Source: Vibrio scophthalmi LMG 19158 (GTDB lineage Bacteria; Pseudomonadota; Gammaproteobacteria; Enterobacterales; Vibrionaceae). Taken from it: a stretch of DNA of 64,000 bases. How positions within the stretch are numbered: position 1 is the first letter of the stretch; every line of letters starts with the position of its first letter. The notes below the pieces were generated by a model, which was not told where the DNA came from, did not search any database, and saw only the letters and a list, made by a program, of their open reading frames with translations. The translations under genes and the position numbers were made by a program. Below, piece by piece: positions 1 to 11,135 of this stretch. Location: NCBI RefSeq assembly GCF_000222585.1, contig NZ_AFWE01000073.1:124001-188000 (forward strand). Reading direction: 5' to 3'.

Positions 1-741
<741 letters not shown>

Positions 742-748
742 TCAATAC

Positions 749-777
749 AAGCCTTAGGATATAATCCTGAGGCTTTT
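749..777 (+). terminator. Rho-independent terminator after tgt
   Basis: A 12-bp stem with one G-U pair (arms 749-760 and 764-775) and an ATA loop, followed by a short T run. It lies 7 nt after the tgt stop. Confidence 0.75.
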
Positions 778-943
778 ATTAATGGCCGACATATCCAGAC
801 TCAAATGGTGTGTCAGCCTAACAAATGAGCAAAAGCACGTTATTTTTGAGAGTACGATCTCTATTACTGACTCGCACGCTTGAATATATAAGGCCTTAGC
901 CCAATTTGTTGGATAATCAAAAAAAATAATAGAGGATTTTTTC

Positions 944-1273
944 ATGTTTATTTCTCAAGCTCATGCAGCAGCTGAAGGCGCACCAGCAGGTGGCGGTTTT
1001 GAAATGATTATCATGCTTGCGATGTTCGCGGTGATCTTTTACTTCATGATCTACCGCCCACAATCTAAGCGTGTTAAAGAGCACAAAAACCTAATGTCTT
1101 CCATGGGCAAAGGTGATGAAGTTCTAACTAGCGGTGGCCTAGTGGGTAAAATCACTAAAATCGCTGAAGACAACGATTTCATCACAATCGAGCTTAATGC
1201 GAACAACGAAGTTGTTATCAAGAAAGACTTCGTATCAGCAGTGCTACCAAAGGGTACACTGAAATCTCTATAG
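944..1273 (+). CDS. yajC: Sec translocon accessory subunit YajC
   Basis: 109 aa, the usual family length. A single transmembrane segment lies at about residues 19-37 and is followed by the YRPQSKR motif typical of YajC; the rest is a small cytoplasmic domain. YajC associates with SecDF and the SecYEG/YidC holotranslocon in the inner membrane. A good ribosome site (AGAGG, 932-936) precedes the ATG. secD follows after 20 nt and secF after that, the conserved yajC-secD-secF operon. Confidence 0.96.
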   Translation: MFISQAHAAAEGAPAGGGFEMIIMLAMFAVIFYFMIYRPQSKRVKEHKNLMSSMGKGDEVLTSGGLVGKITKIAEDNDFITIELNANNEVVIKKDFVSAVLPKGTLKSL

Positions 1274-1293
1274 ACAGCTAAAGGATCCTCGCT

Positions 1294-3150
1294 GTGCTAA
1301 ACCGTTATCCGTTATGGAAGTACTTGTTGGTGATGTTTACCATCGCTATCGCAGCATTGTATGCACTTCCTAATATCTACGGTGAAGATCCGGCAATTCA
1401 AGTTACAGGGGCGCGCGGCGCCTCTGTAGATATGGCAACGCTGGATTCTGTCACCCAAGCTCTGGATAAACAGAGCCTCTCCTTTAAATCCATTGCTCTA
1501 GAGAATGGTTCGATTCTTGTTCGTTTCAATGACACTGATACACAAATCAGTGCTCGTGACGTGATCAGTGAAAGCCTCGGTAAAGATAAAATTGTTGCAC
1601 TTAACCTTGCTCCGGCGACCCCGAGTTGGTTAGAAGCGATTGGTGCTTCTCCAATGAAATTGGGTCTCGACTTGCGTGGTGGTGTTCACTTCTTAATGGA
1701 AGTAGACATGGATGCAGCAATGGACAAATTGATCGGTCAACAGGAAGAAGGCTTCCGCAGTGAACTGCGTGAAGAGAAAATCCGTTACCGCGCGATTCGT
1801 ACCTCAGGCAAAGATGCGGTTGAAGTATTGCTGCGCGATGAAGAGCAGCTTGCAGATGCGAAACGCGTTTTAGAAAAGAACCACCCAGACATGGTATTTA
1901 CTGAGTCTGAAGGTAATGGCCGTTACGCTTTGATTGCTACTTTTACTGAGCAACGTTTACAAGAGATCCGTAACTACGCCGTTGAGCAAAACATCACCAT
2001 TCTACGTAACCGTGTGAACGAACTGGGCGTTGCCGAACCATTGGTTCAGCGTCAAGGTGCTAGCCGTATCGTAGTGGAACTTCCTGGTGTTCAAGATACC
2101 GCGCGCGCGAAAGAAATTTTGGGTGCAACGGCAACGCTTGAGTTCCGTGAAGTGGATTCGAAAGCCGATCTTGCTGCTGCAGCAAGTGGTCGCGCCCCTG
2201 CGGGCAGCGAAATCAAGTACGATCCAGATGGTCGCCCTGTGGTTCTAGAGAAACGTATTATTCTTAGCGGTGCAAGCATCACGGATGCAAGTTCAAGCGT
2301 TGATGAATACGGTCGTCCACAAGTTAACATCACGCTTGATAGCGAAGGTGGTAACAAAATGGCGGCGTTCTCGAAAAAGAACATCGGTAAACTTATGGCA
2401 ACAGTATTCACAGAATACAAAGACAGTGGCCGTAAGACTCCTGAAGGCAAAGTTATTTTATCTAAGCATGAAGAAGTGATTAACCAAGCAACGATTCAAT
2501 CGGCGCTGGGTCGTAACTTCCGCATCACAGGTATTGACTCTGCCGCTGAAGCGCAAAACCTTGCATTGTTACTTCGTGCAGGCGCGTTGATTGCACCGAT
2601 TTCAATTGTTGAAGAACGTACCATTGGTCCATCAATGGGTCAGCAGAACATCGATATGGGTATTCAAGCGTGTATTTGGGGTATGGTGGCAGTAATGCTA
2701 TTCACACTGCTTTACTACCGTAAATTTGGCATGATCGCGAATATGGCGCTGATGGCAAACTTGGTACTTATCATTGGTATTATGTCAATGATCCCAGGCG
2801 CAACGATGACCTTACCGGGTATTGCAGGTATCGTTCTAACAGTTGGTATGGCAGTCGATGCCAACGTACTGATCTTCGAACGTATCCGTGAAGAGCTGCG
2901 TGATGGCCGCTCGCCACAACAAGCGATTCACCAAGGTTACGCGAACGCATTTAGCACCATCGCGGATGCCAACATCACCACCCTAATGACAGCAATCATT
3001 TTGTTTGCCGTTGGTACCGGTGCGGTGAAAGGTTTTGCGGTAACGTTATCTATCGGTATCTTGACTTCAATGTTTACAGCCATCATAGGCACACGTTGTG
3101 TGGTTAACCTATTGTATGGTGGTAAGCGCGTCGATAAATTGTCGATCTAA
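1294..3150 (+). CDS. secD: Protein translocase subunit SecD
   Basis: 618 aa with a GTG start. The start is fixed by the N-terminus [10 protein letters not shown], which is the conserved start of SecD, and by AAGGA just upstream. SecD and SecF use the proton gradient to pull secreted proteins through SecYEG on the periplasmic side. TM1 is at about residues 8-27, then a large periplasmic P1 region including [10 protein letters not shown] near residue 128. Five more membrane segments lie from about 455 to the end. The conserved acidic TM4 motif [18 protein letters not shown] is intact, so the proton-driven subunit looks functional. Confidence 0.97.
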   Translation: MLNRYPLWKYLLVMFTIAIAALYALPNIYGEDPAIQVTGARGASVDMATLDSVTQALDKQSLSFKSIALENGSILVRFNDTDTQISARDVISESLGKDKIVALNLAPATPSWLEAIGASPMKLGLDLRGGVHFLMEVDMDAAMDKLIGQQEEGFRSELREEKIRYRAIRTSGKDAVEVLLRDEEQLADAKRVLEKNHPDMVFTESEGNGRYALIATFTEQRLQEIRNYAVEQNITILRNRVNELGVAEPLVQRQGASRIVVELPGVQDTARAKEILGATATLEFREVDSKADLAAAASGRAPAGSEIKYDPDGRPVVLEKRIILSGASITDASSSVDEYGRPQVNITLDSEGGNKMAAFSKKNIGKLMATVFTEYKDSGRKTPEGKVILSKHEEVINQATIQSALGRNFRITGIDSAAEAQNLALLLRAGALIAPISIVEERTIGPSMGQQNIDMGIQACIWGMVAVMLFTLLYYRKFGMIANMALMANLVLIIGIMSMIPGATMTLPGIAGIVLTVGMAVDANVLIFERIREELRDGRSPQQAIHQGYANAFSTIADANITTLMTAIILFAVGTGAVKGFAVTLSIGILTSMFTAIIGTRCVVNLLYGGKRVDKLSI

Positions 3151-3164
3151 GGCTAGGAATTATT

Positions 3165-4112
3165 ATGTTTCAGATTCTTAAAGCAGAAAATACGATCGAC
3201 TTTTTACGTTGGTCAAAGTTTGCTTTTGTGTTCTCGCTTTTGATGATTGGTGCGTCAATCTTCACTCTATCAACCAAGTCGTTGAACTGGGGCCTTGATT
3301 TTACCGGTGGTACGCTGATTGAAGTGGGTTTTGAACAACCTGCTCATCTCGAAAGCATTCGTGCTGCGCTCGATGAAAAAGGCTTTGGCGATGCAATCGT
3401 ACAGAACTTTGGTAGCGCACGTGAAGTGATGGTACGTCTTAGCCCGCGTGAGGATATCTCAGGTGAAACGCTAGGCAACCAGATCATCGCTGCAATCAAA
3501 GACGGTACTGGTGAAGCGGTTGAGATGCGCCGTATCGAGTTTGTTGGCCCTAACGTGGGCGATGAACTGACCGAAGCGGGTGGCTTGGCTATCTTGGTTT
3601 CGCTACTGTGTATCTTGGCTTATGTTTCAATGCGTTTTGAATGGCGTCTTGCGGCGGGTGCGGTATTAGCACTGGCGCACGATATCATCATTACTTTGGG
3701 TATTTTCTCCTTCATGCAAATTGAAGTGGATTTGACCATTGTTGCGGCATTGCTAACGGTAGTGGGTTACTCACTCAACGATACCATTGTTGTATTTGAC
3801 CGGATTCGTGAAAACTTCCGTCGTATGCGCAAAGGTGGCCCAACAGAAATCATCAACAGCTCAATTACCCAAACATTAAGCCGTACCTTAATTACTTCCG
3901 GTACCACACTGTTTGTAGTGATTGCTTTGTTTGCTCAAGGTGGCGCGATGATCCATGGCTTTGCTACGGCACTGCTATTGGGTATCACTGTCGGTACATA
4001 CTCATCGATCTATGTTGCTTCGGCACTGGCATGGAAACTGGGTATCACCAAAGAACACCTTATGCCTCCACAAGTTGAAAAAGAAGGCGCAGAGTTCGAC
4101 CAAATGCCGTAA
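3165..4112 (+). CDS. secF: Protein translocase subunit SecF
   Basis: 315 aa, normal length, 14 nt after secD and probably co-transcribed. TM1 is at about residues 17-37, followed by the periplasmic GLDFTGGTLIEV motif, then five membrane segments. TM4 carries GYSLNDTIVVFDRIREN, the SecF counterpart of the SecD proton-path motif. It forms the SecDF complex in the inner membrane. A strong terminator 28 nt downstream closes the operon. Confidence 0.97.
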   Translation: MFQILKAENTIDFLRWSKFAFVFSLLMIGASIFTLSTKSLNWGLDFTGGTLIEVGFEQPAHLESIRAALDEKGFGDAIVQNFGSAREVMVRLSPREDISGETLGNQIIAAIKDGTGEAVEMRRIEFVGPNVGDELTEAGGLAILVSLLCILAYVSMRFEWRLAAGAVLALAHDIIITLGIFSFMQIEVDLTIVAALLTVVGYSLNDTIVVFDRIRENFRRMRKGGPTEIINSSITQTLSRTLITSGTTLFVVIALFAQGGAMIHGFATALLLGITVGTYSSIYVASALAWKLGITKEHLMPPQVEKEGAEFDQMP

Positions 4113-4140
4113 CTCTCGTTATATTTTCCTTCTGGAATCG

Positions 4141-4170
4141 AAAAAGCCGCTGTTATCAGCGGCTTTTTTA
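4141..4170 (+). terminator. Terminator after secF
   Basis: Perfect 12-bp hairpin (4141-4152 with 4157-4168, loop TTAT) flanked by A and T runs; it ends the yajC-secD-secF transcript. Confidence 0.9.
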
Positions 4171-4258
4171 TTGCTCTGCGATCCTAATAGGAGTTTATAT
4201 GTGCCCTTTGCGCAACAAACGAGTATCATAAATAAAAACCATAACTAGGAAACAAAAG

Positions 4259-4591
4259 ATGCCTCATTTACGTTTTCGTGCAGTCGAGCCACAAACTGTG
4301 CAAACTTTGTCAAAGTCTCTAATTGATGAGTTGCAGCCACATATGAACTGCCCTCGTGAAGACTTCACCTTTGAGTACATTTACACTACTTTTTATCATG
4401 AGGGTGAAGTGAACCCTGCTTACCCATTTGTGGAAGTGCTGTGGTTTGACCGTGGCCAAGAGACGCAGGATGCCGTAGCAAAAATCATTACTGATCAGGT
4501 GCGTGGTATTACTGGTGAAGACATCAATGTGGCGGTTATTTTTACCGCATTGAACGCGAGTGGTTACTACGACAACGCGCAGCACTACTAA
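4259..4591 (+). CDS. DUF1904-type small protein
   Basis: 110 aa, soluble, no signal peptide and no membrane segment. The N-terminus (PHLRFRAVEP) and the pattern of alternating strand and helix resemble the DUF1904 family, whose fold is like that of tautomerases; this is from recall of the family and its biochemical role is not known to me. AGGAA at about 4246 serves as ribosome site. It stands alone between a terminator and mepA, 39 nt before the latter, so it may be co-transcribed with mepA. Confidence 0.8.
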   Translation: MPHLRFRAVEPQTVQTLSKSLIDELQPHMNCPREDFTFEYIYTTFYHEGEVNPAYPFVEVLWFDRGQETQDAVAKIITDQVRGITGEDINVAVIFTALNASGYYDNAQHY

Positions 4592-4630
4592 ACATTTACC
4601 GCTTCGGTTGTAATACTAAGGAAGGATTCG

Positions 4631-5506
4631 ATGAAAGCGATATGGCGAGTATGGACAATCAGTACAGTGTCGCTTTCACTCTTGTCTTTAGCCCACGCTT
4701 CTCCGTGGGAATCTCTTTCTGAGCCTAATCGATCCTCTTCAGAGTCGATTGGTGGTTATGCTAATGGTTGTCTGCTAGGGGCCGAGCCGTTGCCTCTCAA
4801 CGGCCAAGGTTATCAAGTTCTACGTAGCCAAAATAAGCGTTACTACGCCCATCCAGACACTATCGCTTTTGTTACTGAACTGGGTAAAAAAGCGAGCAAC
4901 GATCTCCGTACCCATCTTCTTATTGGTGATATGTCGCTGCCGCAAGGTGGACGCTTCTCTTCGGGCCACTCAAGCCATCAGACCGGACTCGATATTGATA
5001 TTTGGTTTCGACTGGCTGATACCAAATTGTCACTTAACTCGCTCAGATTACCGAAGCCGCAAAGTTTGGTTGATATGTCGGCATATAAGTTGAGCAATAA
5101 AAATTGGGATAGACGCCATTTCCAACTCGTTAAAATGACGGCGCAAGATCAACAAGTTGCGCGAATTTTCGTTCATCCAGTGATCAAAGAAAAACTGTGT
5201 CGTAGTGAAGGGGGAGACCGTGATTGGCTGCGTAAAGTGCGCCCTTGGTGGGGGCACAATTATCATATGCATGTACGACTGAATTGCCCGCTCGACGATG
5301 CAAGTTGTGTCAATCAAGCGCCGCCACCTCCAGGGGATGGTTGTGGCAAAGAGGTGGCAAGTTGGCATCCCAAGCACAATGTTAAGAGCTTACGTCCTGC
5401 ACAAAAACCGTCAGAACAAGTGAAACCCAAGGTGGTCAAAAGCACGCCAAAGGCCAAAAAAGTACTGCCACAGCAGTGCCAGCAGATCGTACGTAACCTC
5501 AACTAG
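4631..5506 (+). CDS. mepA: Penicillin-insensitive murein endopeptidase MepA (peptidase M74)
   Basis: 291 aa. Residues 1-23 form a signal peptide ending in AHA. MepA is a periplasmic zinc enzyme that cuts D-Ala-mDAP cross-links of peptidoglycan and is not blocked by beta-lactams. The zinc and catalytic motif SSGHSSHQTGLDIDIW lies at about 110-125 and the second metal motif YHMHVRL at about 210. Cysteines expected to form disulfides (CPLDDASC and others) are present. The last 40 residues are a Lys/Pro-rich tail (PKVVKSTPKAKK) that could contact the cell wall. AAGGAAGGA precedes the ATG. Confidence 0.95.
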   Translation: MKAIWRVWTISTVSLSLLSLAHASPWESLSEPNRSSSESIGGYANGCLLGAEPLPLNGQGYQVLRSQNKRYYAHPDTIAFVTELGKKASNDLRTHLLIGDMSLPQGGRFSSGHSSHQTGLDIDIWFRLADTKLSLNSLRLPKPQSLVDMSAYKLSNKNWDRRHFQLVKMTAQDQQVARIFVHPVIKEKLCRSEGGDRDWLRKVRPWWGHNYHMHVRLNCPLDDASCVNQAPPPPGDGCGKEVASWHPKHNVKSLRPAQKPSEQVKPKVVKSTPKAKKVLPQQCQQIVRNLN

Positions 5507-5550
5507 TCAGAGCGTTTAGTGATTAGTATTTAATTCTGCTACTGATAGTT

Positions 5551-5581
5551 TTGACATTCAAAAAGTGGATTAACTTGCTAT
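5551..5581 (+). promoter_or_regulatory. Candidate sigma-70 promoter
   Basis: Perfect -35 TTGACA at 5551-5556 with a -10-like TTGCTA/TGCTAT at 5575-5581, spacing 18-19. It would drive the small ORF at 5598 and the gene at 5744. The slightly long spacing lowers confidence. Confidence 0.4.
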
Positions 5582-5597
5582 CCTCGCCTAGATTTAA

Positions 5598-5699
5598 ATG
5601 GACATATCTTTTGATATGTATCTTGATGCGCTTGCTGCGCGTTCCGGCAGTGAGAATAATTATGAAAAGTTGGTTAAAACACATTTAAATTATAAATAG
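5598..5699 (+). CDS. Possible 33-residue small ORF
   Basis: ATG to TAG, 33 codons, beginning MDISFDMYLDALA and ending KTHLNYK. It starts about 17 nt after the candidate promoter's -10 element, with no clear ribosome site, so if translated it would be nearly leaderless. Its acidic/amphipathic start and basic end look protein-like, but length alone cannot separate it from chance. It lies 44 nt before the orphan gene at 5744. Confidence 0.25.
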   Translation: MDISFDMYLDALAARSGSENNYEKLVKTHLNYK

Positions 5700-5743
5700 G
5701 AAGCCGGCTTACTTTCTATTGAAACAAAAGCAAGGACACTCCC

Positions 5744-6052
5744 ATGACCATGGTATGTGCAAAAGATTTTGCCGAGTGGCTAAAGCTAAGATTTGGCAGT
5801 GCTACAGATTCAGTAACCATTTCACGTGAAGAAGTGAATCACCTTACTGGTCGGCAAAGGCTGGACCCTAATTTCGTGCATGATGTGCATTATGAGTTAA
5901 TGCCGCATGGATTAGCATTTGTTACCGATACATTGCGAGAAACCTTTTTCCTTATTCCTATTGGCAAATCGGTAAACTGGCGTGACCAACTTGAATTTAA
6001 TTATGAGAAGGAGTTGTATTGTAATATCTTCCCCATCATCAAATCAGGTTAA
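5744..6052 (+). CDS. Hypothetical protein, 102 aa
   Basis: I do not recognise the family. The product is soluble, has no signal peptide or membrane segment, and has a mixed alpha/beta composition with an internal 'HYELMPHGLAFVTDT' strand-turn-strand. The ribosome site AAGGA lies 7 nt before the ATG, so the start is well supported. A perfect terminator follows 27 nt after the stop, so it is a complete monocistronic unit, possibly with the small ORF in front. Confidence 0.7.
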   Translation: MTMVCAKDFAEWLKLRFGSATDSVTISREEVNHLTGRQRLDPNFVHDVHYELMPHGLAFVTDTLRETFFLIPIGKSVNWRDQLEFNYEKELYCNIFPIIKSG

Positions 6053-6079
6053 TGGCGGCGTTATGGTTCTACGACAATG

Positions 6080-6109
6080 AAAAAGGCTCATCAATGATGA
6101 GCCTTTTTA
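6080..6109 (+). terminator. Bidirectional terminator
   Basis: Perfect 13-bp stem (6080-6092 with 6096-6108), loop AAT, with A run before and T run after. It can terminate the + gene at 5744 and the - strand yfhL transcript. Confidence 0.88.
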
Positions 6110-6142
6110 CTATATAGCTTGTCCAATAACGTAAGTGGTTAC

Positions 6143-6403
<261 letters not shown>

Positions 6404-6417
6404 TTACCAAGTAGTGG

Positions 6418-7818
6418 TTACTTACCCGTTGGGTTACGAGTATCTTGACCATCGTTTAGGTTACGCATTAGTAGGCCGTACTCTAAATCCATATCTTGTG
6501 GCACTGGGATAAAGACAAAGTGGCCATTACCTTTCGCATCATCAATCACTTCTGACTTACGGTTTTCCATCGCTTCAAGCGTGAAGTTTACATTACCTTT
6601 TGGTGTCATCAGTTCTAAGCTGTCGCCAACAATAAATTTGTTCTTAACTTCAACTTCCGCCAGATCACCACGACGTTTACCAGTGAATTCACCAACAAAC
6701 TGTTGTGCGTCTGATACAGAGTAACCGTAGTCATAGTTCTGGTAGCTATCATGAGTATGACGACGTAGGAAACCTTCGGTATAGCCACGGTGAGCTAGGC
6801 TTTCTAGTGTGCTCATTAGGCTCTCATCGAATGGTTTACCCGCCACTGCATCATCGATCGCTTTACGGTAAACTTGTGCAGTACGAGCACAGTAGTAGAA
6901 CGATTTAGTACGGCCTTCGATTTTCAGTGAGTGCACACCCATTTGCGTCAAACGTTCTACGTGTTGAATCGCACGCAGATCTTTTGAGTTCATGATGTAA
7001 GTGCCGTGCTCATCTTCGAACGCCGCCATCTTTTCTTCAGGACGGTGGCTTTCTGAAAGTAGCACCACATCATCGATAGGCTTACCGCGACCGATAGTCG
7101 TCTCTGGACGCTCATCAGCCACTTCAATTGCTTGCGCAGCCGCAGGATCGAATTTTTCAACGATCTGGCCAGCGTCATTTTCTTTTGCTTCTTCTACCTT
7201 ATATTCCCAACGGCATGCATTAGTGCAAGTGCCTTGGTTAGGGTCACGTTTGTTGATGTAACCAGATAGCAGACAACGACCAGAGTAGGCCATGCATAGA
7301 GCGCCGTGAACGAACACTTCAAGTTCAGTTTCAGGACAGTGTTCACGGATCTCTTCAATTTCTTCTAGAGAAAGCTCGCGAGAAACGATAACGCGCTCAA
7401 CGCCGTAAGCCGCCCAGAATTTAACCGTCGCCCAGTTTACCGCGTTCGCTTGAACCGATAGATGGATCGCCATATCAGGGAATGCTTCACGCACCATCAT
7501 GATTAGACCAGGATCTGACATGATTAGAGCGTCAGGGCCCATTTCAACCACAGGTTTTAGGTCGCGAATGAAGGTTTTTAGTTTCGAGTTGTGCGGTTGG
7601 ATGTTGCACACCACGTAAAGCTTCTTGCCTAGAGCATGTGCTTCGTTGATACCAATTTGTAGGTTCTCGTGGTTAAACTCGTTGTTACGTACGCGAAGGC
7701 TGTAACGTGGTTGACCTGCGTATACCGCATCAGCGCCGTAGGCGAATGCGTAACGCATGTTTTTAAGGCTGCCCGCTGGTGACAGAAGTTCTGGTACGAA
7801 TGCTTTGTTAGTCGTCAT
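6418..7818 (-). CDS. trhP: U32-family tRNA hydroxylation protein TrhP (YegQ)
   Basis: 466 aa, close to the E. coli YegQ length. U32 'peptidase' proteins of this branch are known to be needed for prephenate-dependent hydroxylation of U34 to 5-hydroxyuridine in tRNA (ho5U, the precursor of cmo5U). The N-terminus ELLSPAGSLKNMRYAFAYGADAVYAG is the family signature. Conserved cysteines that bind the Fe-S cluster are visible in MAYSGRCLLSGY and GTCTNACRWEY. A C-terminal barrel-like domain follows. The ferredoxin yfhL is the next gene. Older annotations call it a protease; I do not favour this. Confidence 0.92.
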   Translation of the reverse strand: MTTNKAFVPELLSPAGSLKNMRYAFAYGADAVYAGQPRYSLRVRNNEFNHENLQIGINEAHALGKKLYVVCNIQPHNSKLKTFIRDLKPVVEMGPDALIMSDPGLIMMVREAFPDMAIHLSVQANAVNWATVKFWAAYGVERVIVSRELSLEEIEEIREHCPETELEVFVHGALCMAYSGRCLLSGYINKRDPNQGTCTNACRWEYKVEEAKENDAGQIVEKFDPAAAQAIEVADERPETTIGRGKPIDDVVLLSESHRPEEKMAAFEDEHGTYIMNSKDLRAIQHVERLTQMGVHSLKIEGRTKSFYYCARTAQVYRKAIDDAVAGKPFDESLMSTLESLAHRGYTEGFLRRHTHDSYQNYDYGYSVSDAQQFVGEFTGKRRGDLAEVEVKNKFIVGDSLELMTPKGNVNFTLEAMENRKSEVIDDAKGNGHFVFIPVPQDMDLEYGLLMRNLNDGQDTRNPTGK

Positions 7819-7937
7819 TGCTCAATTCTCTTTTTATCTGATCTCAAGTCAGGCCAATTCCACCTGATGGAATAGGGGCGCAAATTTTACGTTAAAATGT
7901 GATGAGTGACTAGGAAAAACTGGGATCTGGCGGGCAA

Positions 7938-7961
7938 TAAAAAGCCCTCGAAAGAGGGCTT
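7938..7961 (-). terminator. Terminator after rdgC
   Basis: 8-bp GC-rich stem (7942-7949 with 7954-7961); on the minus strand it is followed by TTTTTATT. It sits 12 nt beyond the rdgC stop. Confidence 0.85.
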
Positions 7962-7972
7962 AGAAGTCAGAA

Positions 7973-8887
7973 TTAAGCGTTTGGATTAGGGAGACCACCT
8001 AATGCGTCGTACAAATTGGGTAAAAATGCACTTAGCTCGCCACACATTAATGAGAAGTCAGCATCGAAACGTGCCGCTTGATCTTCGCGTGGGATATCTT
8101 CGTTTTGATCTTTTAATTCATCTGAGAATTTTAGGCGTTTAATGCTGCCATCTTCAGCCAGAAGGAACTCGATACGATCTTGCCAGTTCACGGCCAATTT
8201 CGTCACCATTTTATCGGCTTCAATATGGCTGCGGATTTCGTCTGCGGTCAGCTCTTGTTTCTTACAACGGATCACGCCGCCTTCTTCTAGAACTGATTTT
8301 AATTCCGCTTCATCAAGCATAGAGAAGCCCGCTGGTGTGTTGCCTGTCTTCACCCACTCAGTCAGCGTTGTCTCAACCGAGTTCTCTGGAATAGCAGGAA
8401 CCACAGGCAAGCTGCCCATGGTTTTACGCAATAGCGCCAATACGTCTTCTGCTTTCTTGTAGCTGCTCGCATCAACTAGGATAAACCCTTGTTTTGGTAG
8501 GATAAGAACAGAAGTGTAGTTACTGCGGCTAAAGGCGCGCGGTAAAAGATCCATAATGATGTCGTCTTTTAGGTTGTCCTTCTCTTTTTTCTTTAGAGGA
8601 CGACCTTCCTGCGCTTCAAGCGCATCAACTTTGGCATTCAGTGAATCTTTGATTACTGATGCTGGCAGCATTTTTTCTTCTTTCTTGGCACACACGAGAA
8701 TGCGGTCTTCTGACAGGTGAGTCATCATGTCACCATGACGGCCCATTGCTGAAACCCAGCCAAATTTTTGCTTATCCTGACTACCACATGGGGTAAAGCG
8801 GAATTCAGCCAGTTGCTGTTCTAATTGGTCAGCTTTGAAGTCGACTTCACGGTTTACACGATAAACCAGACAGTTTTTAAACCACAT
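7973..8887 (-). CDS. rdgC: Recombination-associated protein RdgC
   Basis: 304 aa, the full family length; begins [13 protein letters not shown] as other RdgC proteins do. RdgC forms a ring-shaped dimer that binds double-stranded DNA without sequence preference and restrains RecA loading. The protein is soluble with a Lys-rich central stretch ([16 protein letters not shown]). It is a single gene with its own terminator, divergent from phoB. recC, recB and recD also lie in this window, but too far to share a transcript. Confidence 0.96.
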   Translation of the reverse strand: MWFKNCLVYRVNREVDFKADQLEQQLAEFRFTPCGSQDKQKFGWVSAMGRHGDMMTHLSEDRILVCAKKEEKMLPASVIKDSLNAKVDALEAQEGRPLKKKEKDNLKDDIIMDLLPRAFSRSNYTSVLILPKQGFILVDASSYKKAEDVLALLRKTMGSLPVVPAIPENSVETTLTEWVKTGNTPAGFSMLDEAELKSVLEEGGVIRCKKQELTADEIRSHIEADKMVTKLAVNWQDRIEFLLAEDGSIKRLKFSDELKDQNEDIPREDQAARFDADFSLMCGELSAFLPNLYDALGGLPNPNA

Positions 8888-9044
8888 ATTGTTTCTCTAC
8901 TTTAACGACGTTGGCATTAGTGGCCTCATGATAGGAAATTTTTTCTCGCTTGTCCTATTGGATCTGAAAATTCGCAACCGCTAGCGCGAATTGATGAAAG
9001 TTAAAAGGTTTGATTAAGAAGCTTCCATGAAAATTTGTTTTCAA

Positions 9045-9078
9045 AGGTCACAAAAGTGTCATAATTACTAGCAATAAT
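9045..9078 (+). promoter_or_regulatory. Pho box and -10 of the phoB promoter
   Basis: Two direct 7-mers, AGGTCAC (9045-9051) and GTGTCAT (9056-9062), are separated by AAAA, the 7+4+7 layout of PhoB sites. A -10-like CAATAAT at 9072-9078 lies 9-10 nt downstream, the correct distance for a PhoB-activated promoter. It implies autoregulation of phoBR. Confidence 0.8.
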
Positions 9079-9144
9079 GCTTATGCATCGAGAGGCGCTT
9101 GCGTCTCAATTTCAATTAGCTCAATACCATAAGGTTATTCAATT

Positions 9145-9834
9145 ATGTCTAGAAGGATTCTTGTTGTTGAAGATGAAGCGCCGATTCGCGAGATGCTGTG
9201 CTTTGTACTTGAACAGAAAGGTTACCAAGCCGTCGAAGCGGAAGATTACGACACCGCGGTGACGAAATTGGCGGAACCCTTCCCAGATCTTGTGCTACTT
9301 GATTGGATGCTACCGGGTGGTAGCGGTATTAATTTCATCAAACATATGAAGCGCGAAGAGCTGACACGCAACATTCCAGTCGTGATGCTGACGGCACGTG
9401 GTGAAGAAGAAGATAAAGTGCGTGGCCTAGAGGTTGGCGCCGATGATTACATCACCAAACCATTCTCACCAAAAGAATTGGTTGCGCGTTTAAAAGCAGT
9501 GATTCGCCGTGTTACACCAACTGCACTTGAAGATGTGATTGATGTACAAGGCCTTAAACTGGATCCTGTTTCACACCGTGTGACCACCAATGATCAAGCA
9601 TTGGATATGGGCCCAACTGAATTCAAAATGCTGCATTTCTTTATGACGCATCAAGAGCGCGTTTACAGCCGTGAACAGCTACTTAATAACGTTTGGGGTA
9701 CCAACGTTTATGTTGAAGACCGTACGGTTGATGTCCATATTCGTCGCCTACGTAAAGCACTGGAAGCGGAAGGGCACGATAAGTTGATTCAAACCGTTCG
9801 CGGTGCGGGTTATCGCTTCTCAACCAAGGCTTAA
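9145..9834 (+). CDS. phoB: Phosphate regulon response regulator PhoB
   Basis: 229 aa, OmpR/PhoB class. The receiver domain (1-120) has the acidic pocket ED/E at 9-11, the phosphoacceptor D53 in LLDWMLPGG, a Thr in MLTARG and the Lys of ITKPFSP. A winged-helix DNA-binding domain occupies about 130-229 ([32 protein letters not shown]). When phosphorylated by PhoR it activates Pho-box promoters. phoR starts 5 nt downstream, and a Pho box precedes it. Confidence 0.98.
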   Translation: MSRRILVVEDEAPIREMLCFVLEQKGYQAVEAEDYDTAVTKLAEPFPDLVLLDWMLPGGSGINFIKHMKREELTRNIPVVMLTARGEEEDKVRGLEVGADDYITKPFSPKELVARLKAVIRRVTPTALEDVIDVQGLKLDPVSHRVTTNDQALDMGPTEFKMLHFFMTHQERVYSREQLLNNVWGTNVYVEDRTVDVHIRRLRKALEAEGHDKLIQTVRGAGYRFSTKA

Positions 9835-9839
9835 TATTC

Positions 9840-11135
9840 GTGGAACGATTAAGTTGGAAGAAACTGCTCCGTGAGCTGGTTTTTTTTTACACCCCTTGGA
9901 TCATTGTGGGGTGGATGTTCGGTTACATGCCGTGGTTGCTGCTAGCAGCCACGGTTTTGCAGCTTGTGTGGCATCTGCATAATCAGATGCGTTTGTCAGC
10001 ATGGCTGTGGGATGAGAAGCGTCTTACTCCGCCATCAGGAACCGGCAATTGGGAGCACCTGTTTAACGGCATTTATCGTTTACAGCAGCGCCAGCGCAGA
10101 AAGCGTAAAGAGCTGACCAATCTTATTCGCCGTTTCCGTAACGGTGCGGAATCGTTGCCCGATGCCGTGGTGGTTTTTCGCAGTGAAGGCAATATCGTTT
10201 GGTGCAACAAACTCGCGCAGCATTTGTTGGGTTTTCGTTGGCCTGATGATTCTGGTCAGCCAATTTCCAATTTGATCCGCACGCCGGATTTCATCAAATA
10301 CCTCACCAAACAAGATTTTTCAGAACCGCTTGAGATGCGCTCGCCACTTAATGTCGAACGCATGTTGGAACTGCGTATCGTGCCGTATACCGAAGGTGAA
10401 CACTTGATGGTGGTCCGTGACGTTACTCAGGTGAAGCAGCTAGAAGGTATGCGTCGTAATTTCTTTGCCAACGTTTCTCATGAATTGCGTACGCCAATGA
10501 CGGTACTGCAAGGTTACCTTGAGATGACCGAAGATCCTGAAATGCTGGTTGGGCCTATGTGGCCAAAAGCGCATGGCGTCATGACCGAGCAGCTCAATCG
10601 TATGAATAGCTTAGTAAATCAATTACTCACCTTATCGAAAATTGAAGCTGCGCCAATGCATGAGCTGGATGAAGTGGTTAATGTGCCAGTGATGCTGGAA
10701 GTATTGGAAAAAGAAGCGATCAGTTTAAGTGGCGATCAGCAGCATAAATTACGGTTTGATGTTGACCAATCTTTATTAGTTTTGGGTGATGAAGATCAGC
10801 TACGCAGTGCGATATCCAACTTGGTTTACAATGCGGTTAAGTACACGCCAGCCGGTGCCGATGTGCATGTGCGTTGGTATAAAACCAGCCAAGGTGCTTG
10901 CTTAGAAGTGTCTGACAGCGGCGAAGGGATCGAACCGCAGCACATTCATCGTTTAACTGAGCGTTTTTACCGTGTCGACAAAGCGCGTTCGCGTGATACT
11001 GGCGGCAGTGGGTTAGGGTTGGCAATTGTCAAACACGCACTTTCTCACCATGACTCCCATTTAGATATCTGGAGCAAAGTTGGCGTGGGCAGTAAGTTTT
11101 CTTTTGTTCTACCGACTCGTTTGGTGGTGAAGTAA
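9840..11135 (+). CDS. phoR: Phosphate regulon sensor kinase PhoR
   Basis: 431 aa with a GTG start supported by the conserved N-terminus [12 protein letters not shown]. Two membrane segments lie at about 13-29 and 30-46, a PAS domain at about 95-195 ([20 protein letters not shown]), and the dimerisation/phosphorylation H-box [21 protein letters not shown] with His214. The ATPase domain shows the N box ([11 protein letters not shown]), the G1 box (DSGEGI) and [12 protein letters not shown]. It phosphorylates PhoB in low phosphate under control of PstSCAB and PhoU. Its TAA overlaps the ATG of pstS by one base, implying translational coupling. Confidence 0.98.
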   Translation: MERLSWKKLLRELVFFYTPWIIVGWMFGYMPWLLLAATVLQLVWHLHNQMRLSAWLWDEKRLTPPSGTGNWEHLFNGIYRLQQRQRRKRKELTNLIRRFRNGAESLPDAVVVFRSEGNIVWCNKLAQHLLGFRWPDDSGQPISNLIRTPDFIKYLTKQDFSEPLEMRSPLNVERMLELRIVPYTEGEHLMVVRDVTQVKQLEGMRRNFFANVSHELRTPMTVLQGYLEMTEDPEMLVGPMWPKAHGVMTEQLNRMNSLVNQLLTLSKIEAAPMHELDEVVNVPVMLEVLEKEAISLSGDQQHKLRFDVDQSLLVLGDEDQLRSAISNLVYNAVKYTPAGADVHVRWYKTSQGACLEVSDSGEGIEPQHIHRLTERFYRVDKARSRDTGGSGLGLAIVKHALSHHDSHLDIWSKVGVGSKFSFVLPTRLVVK

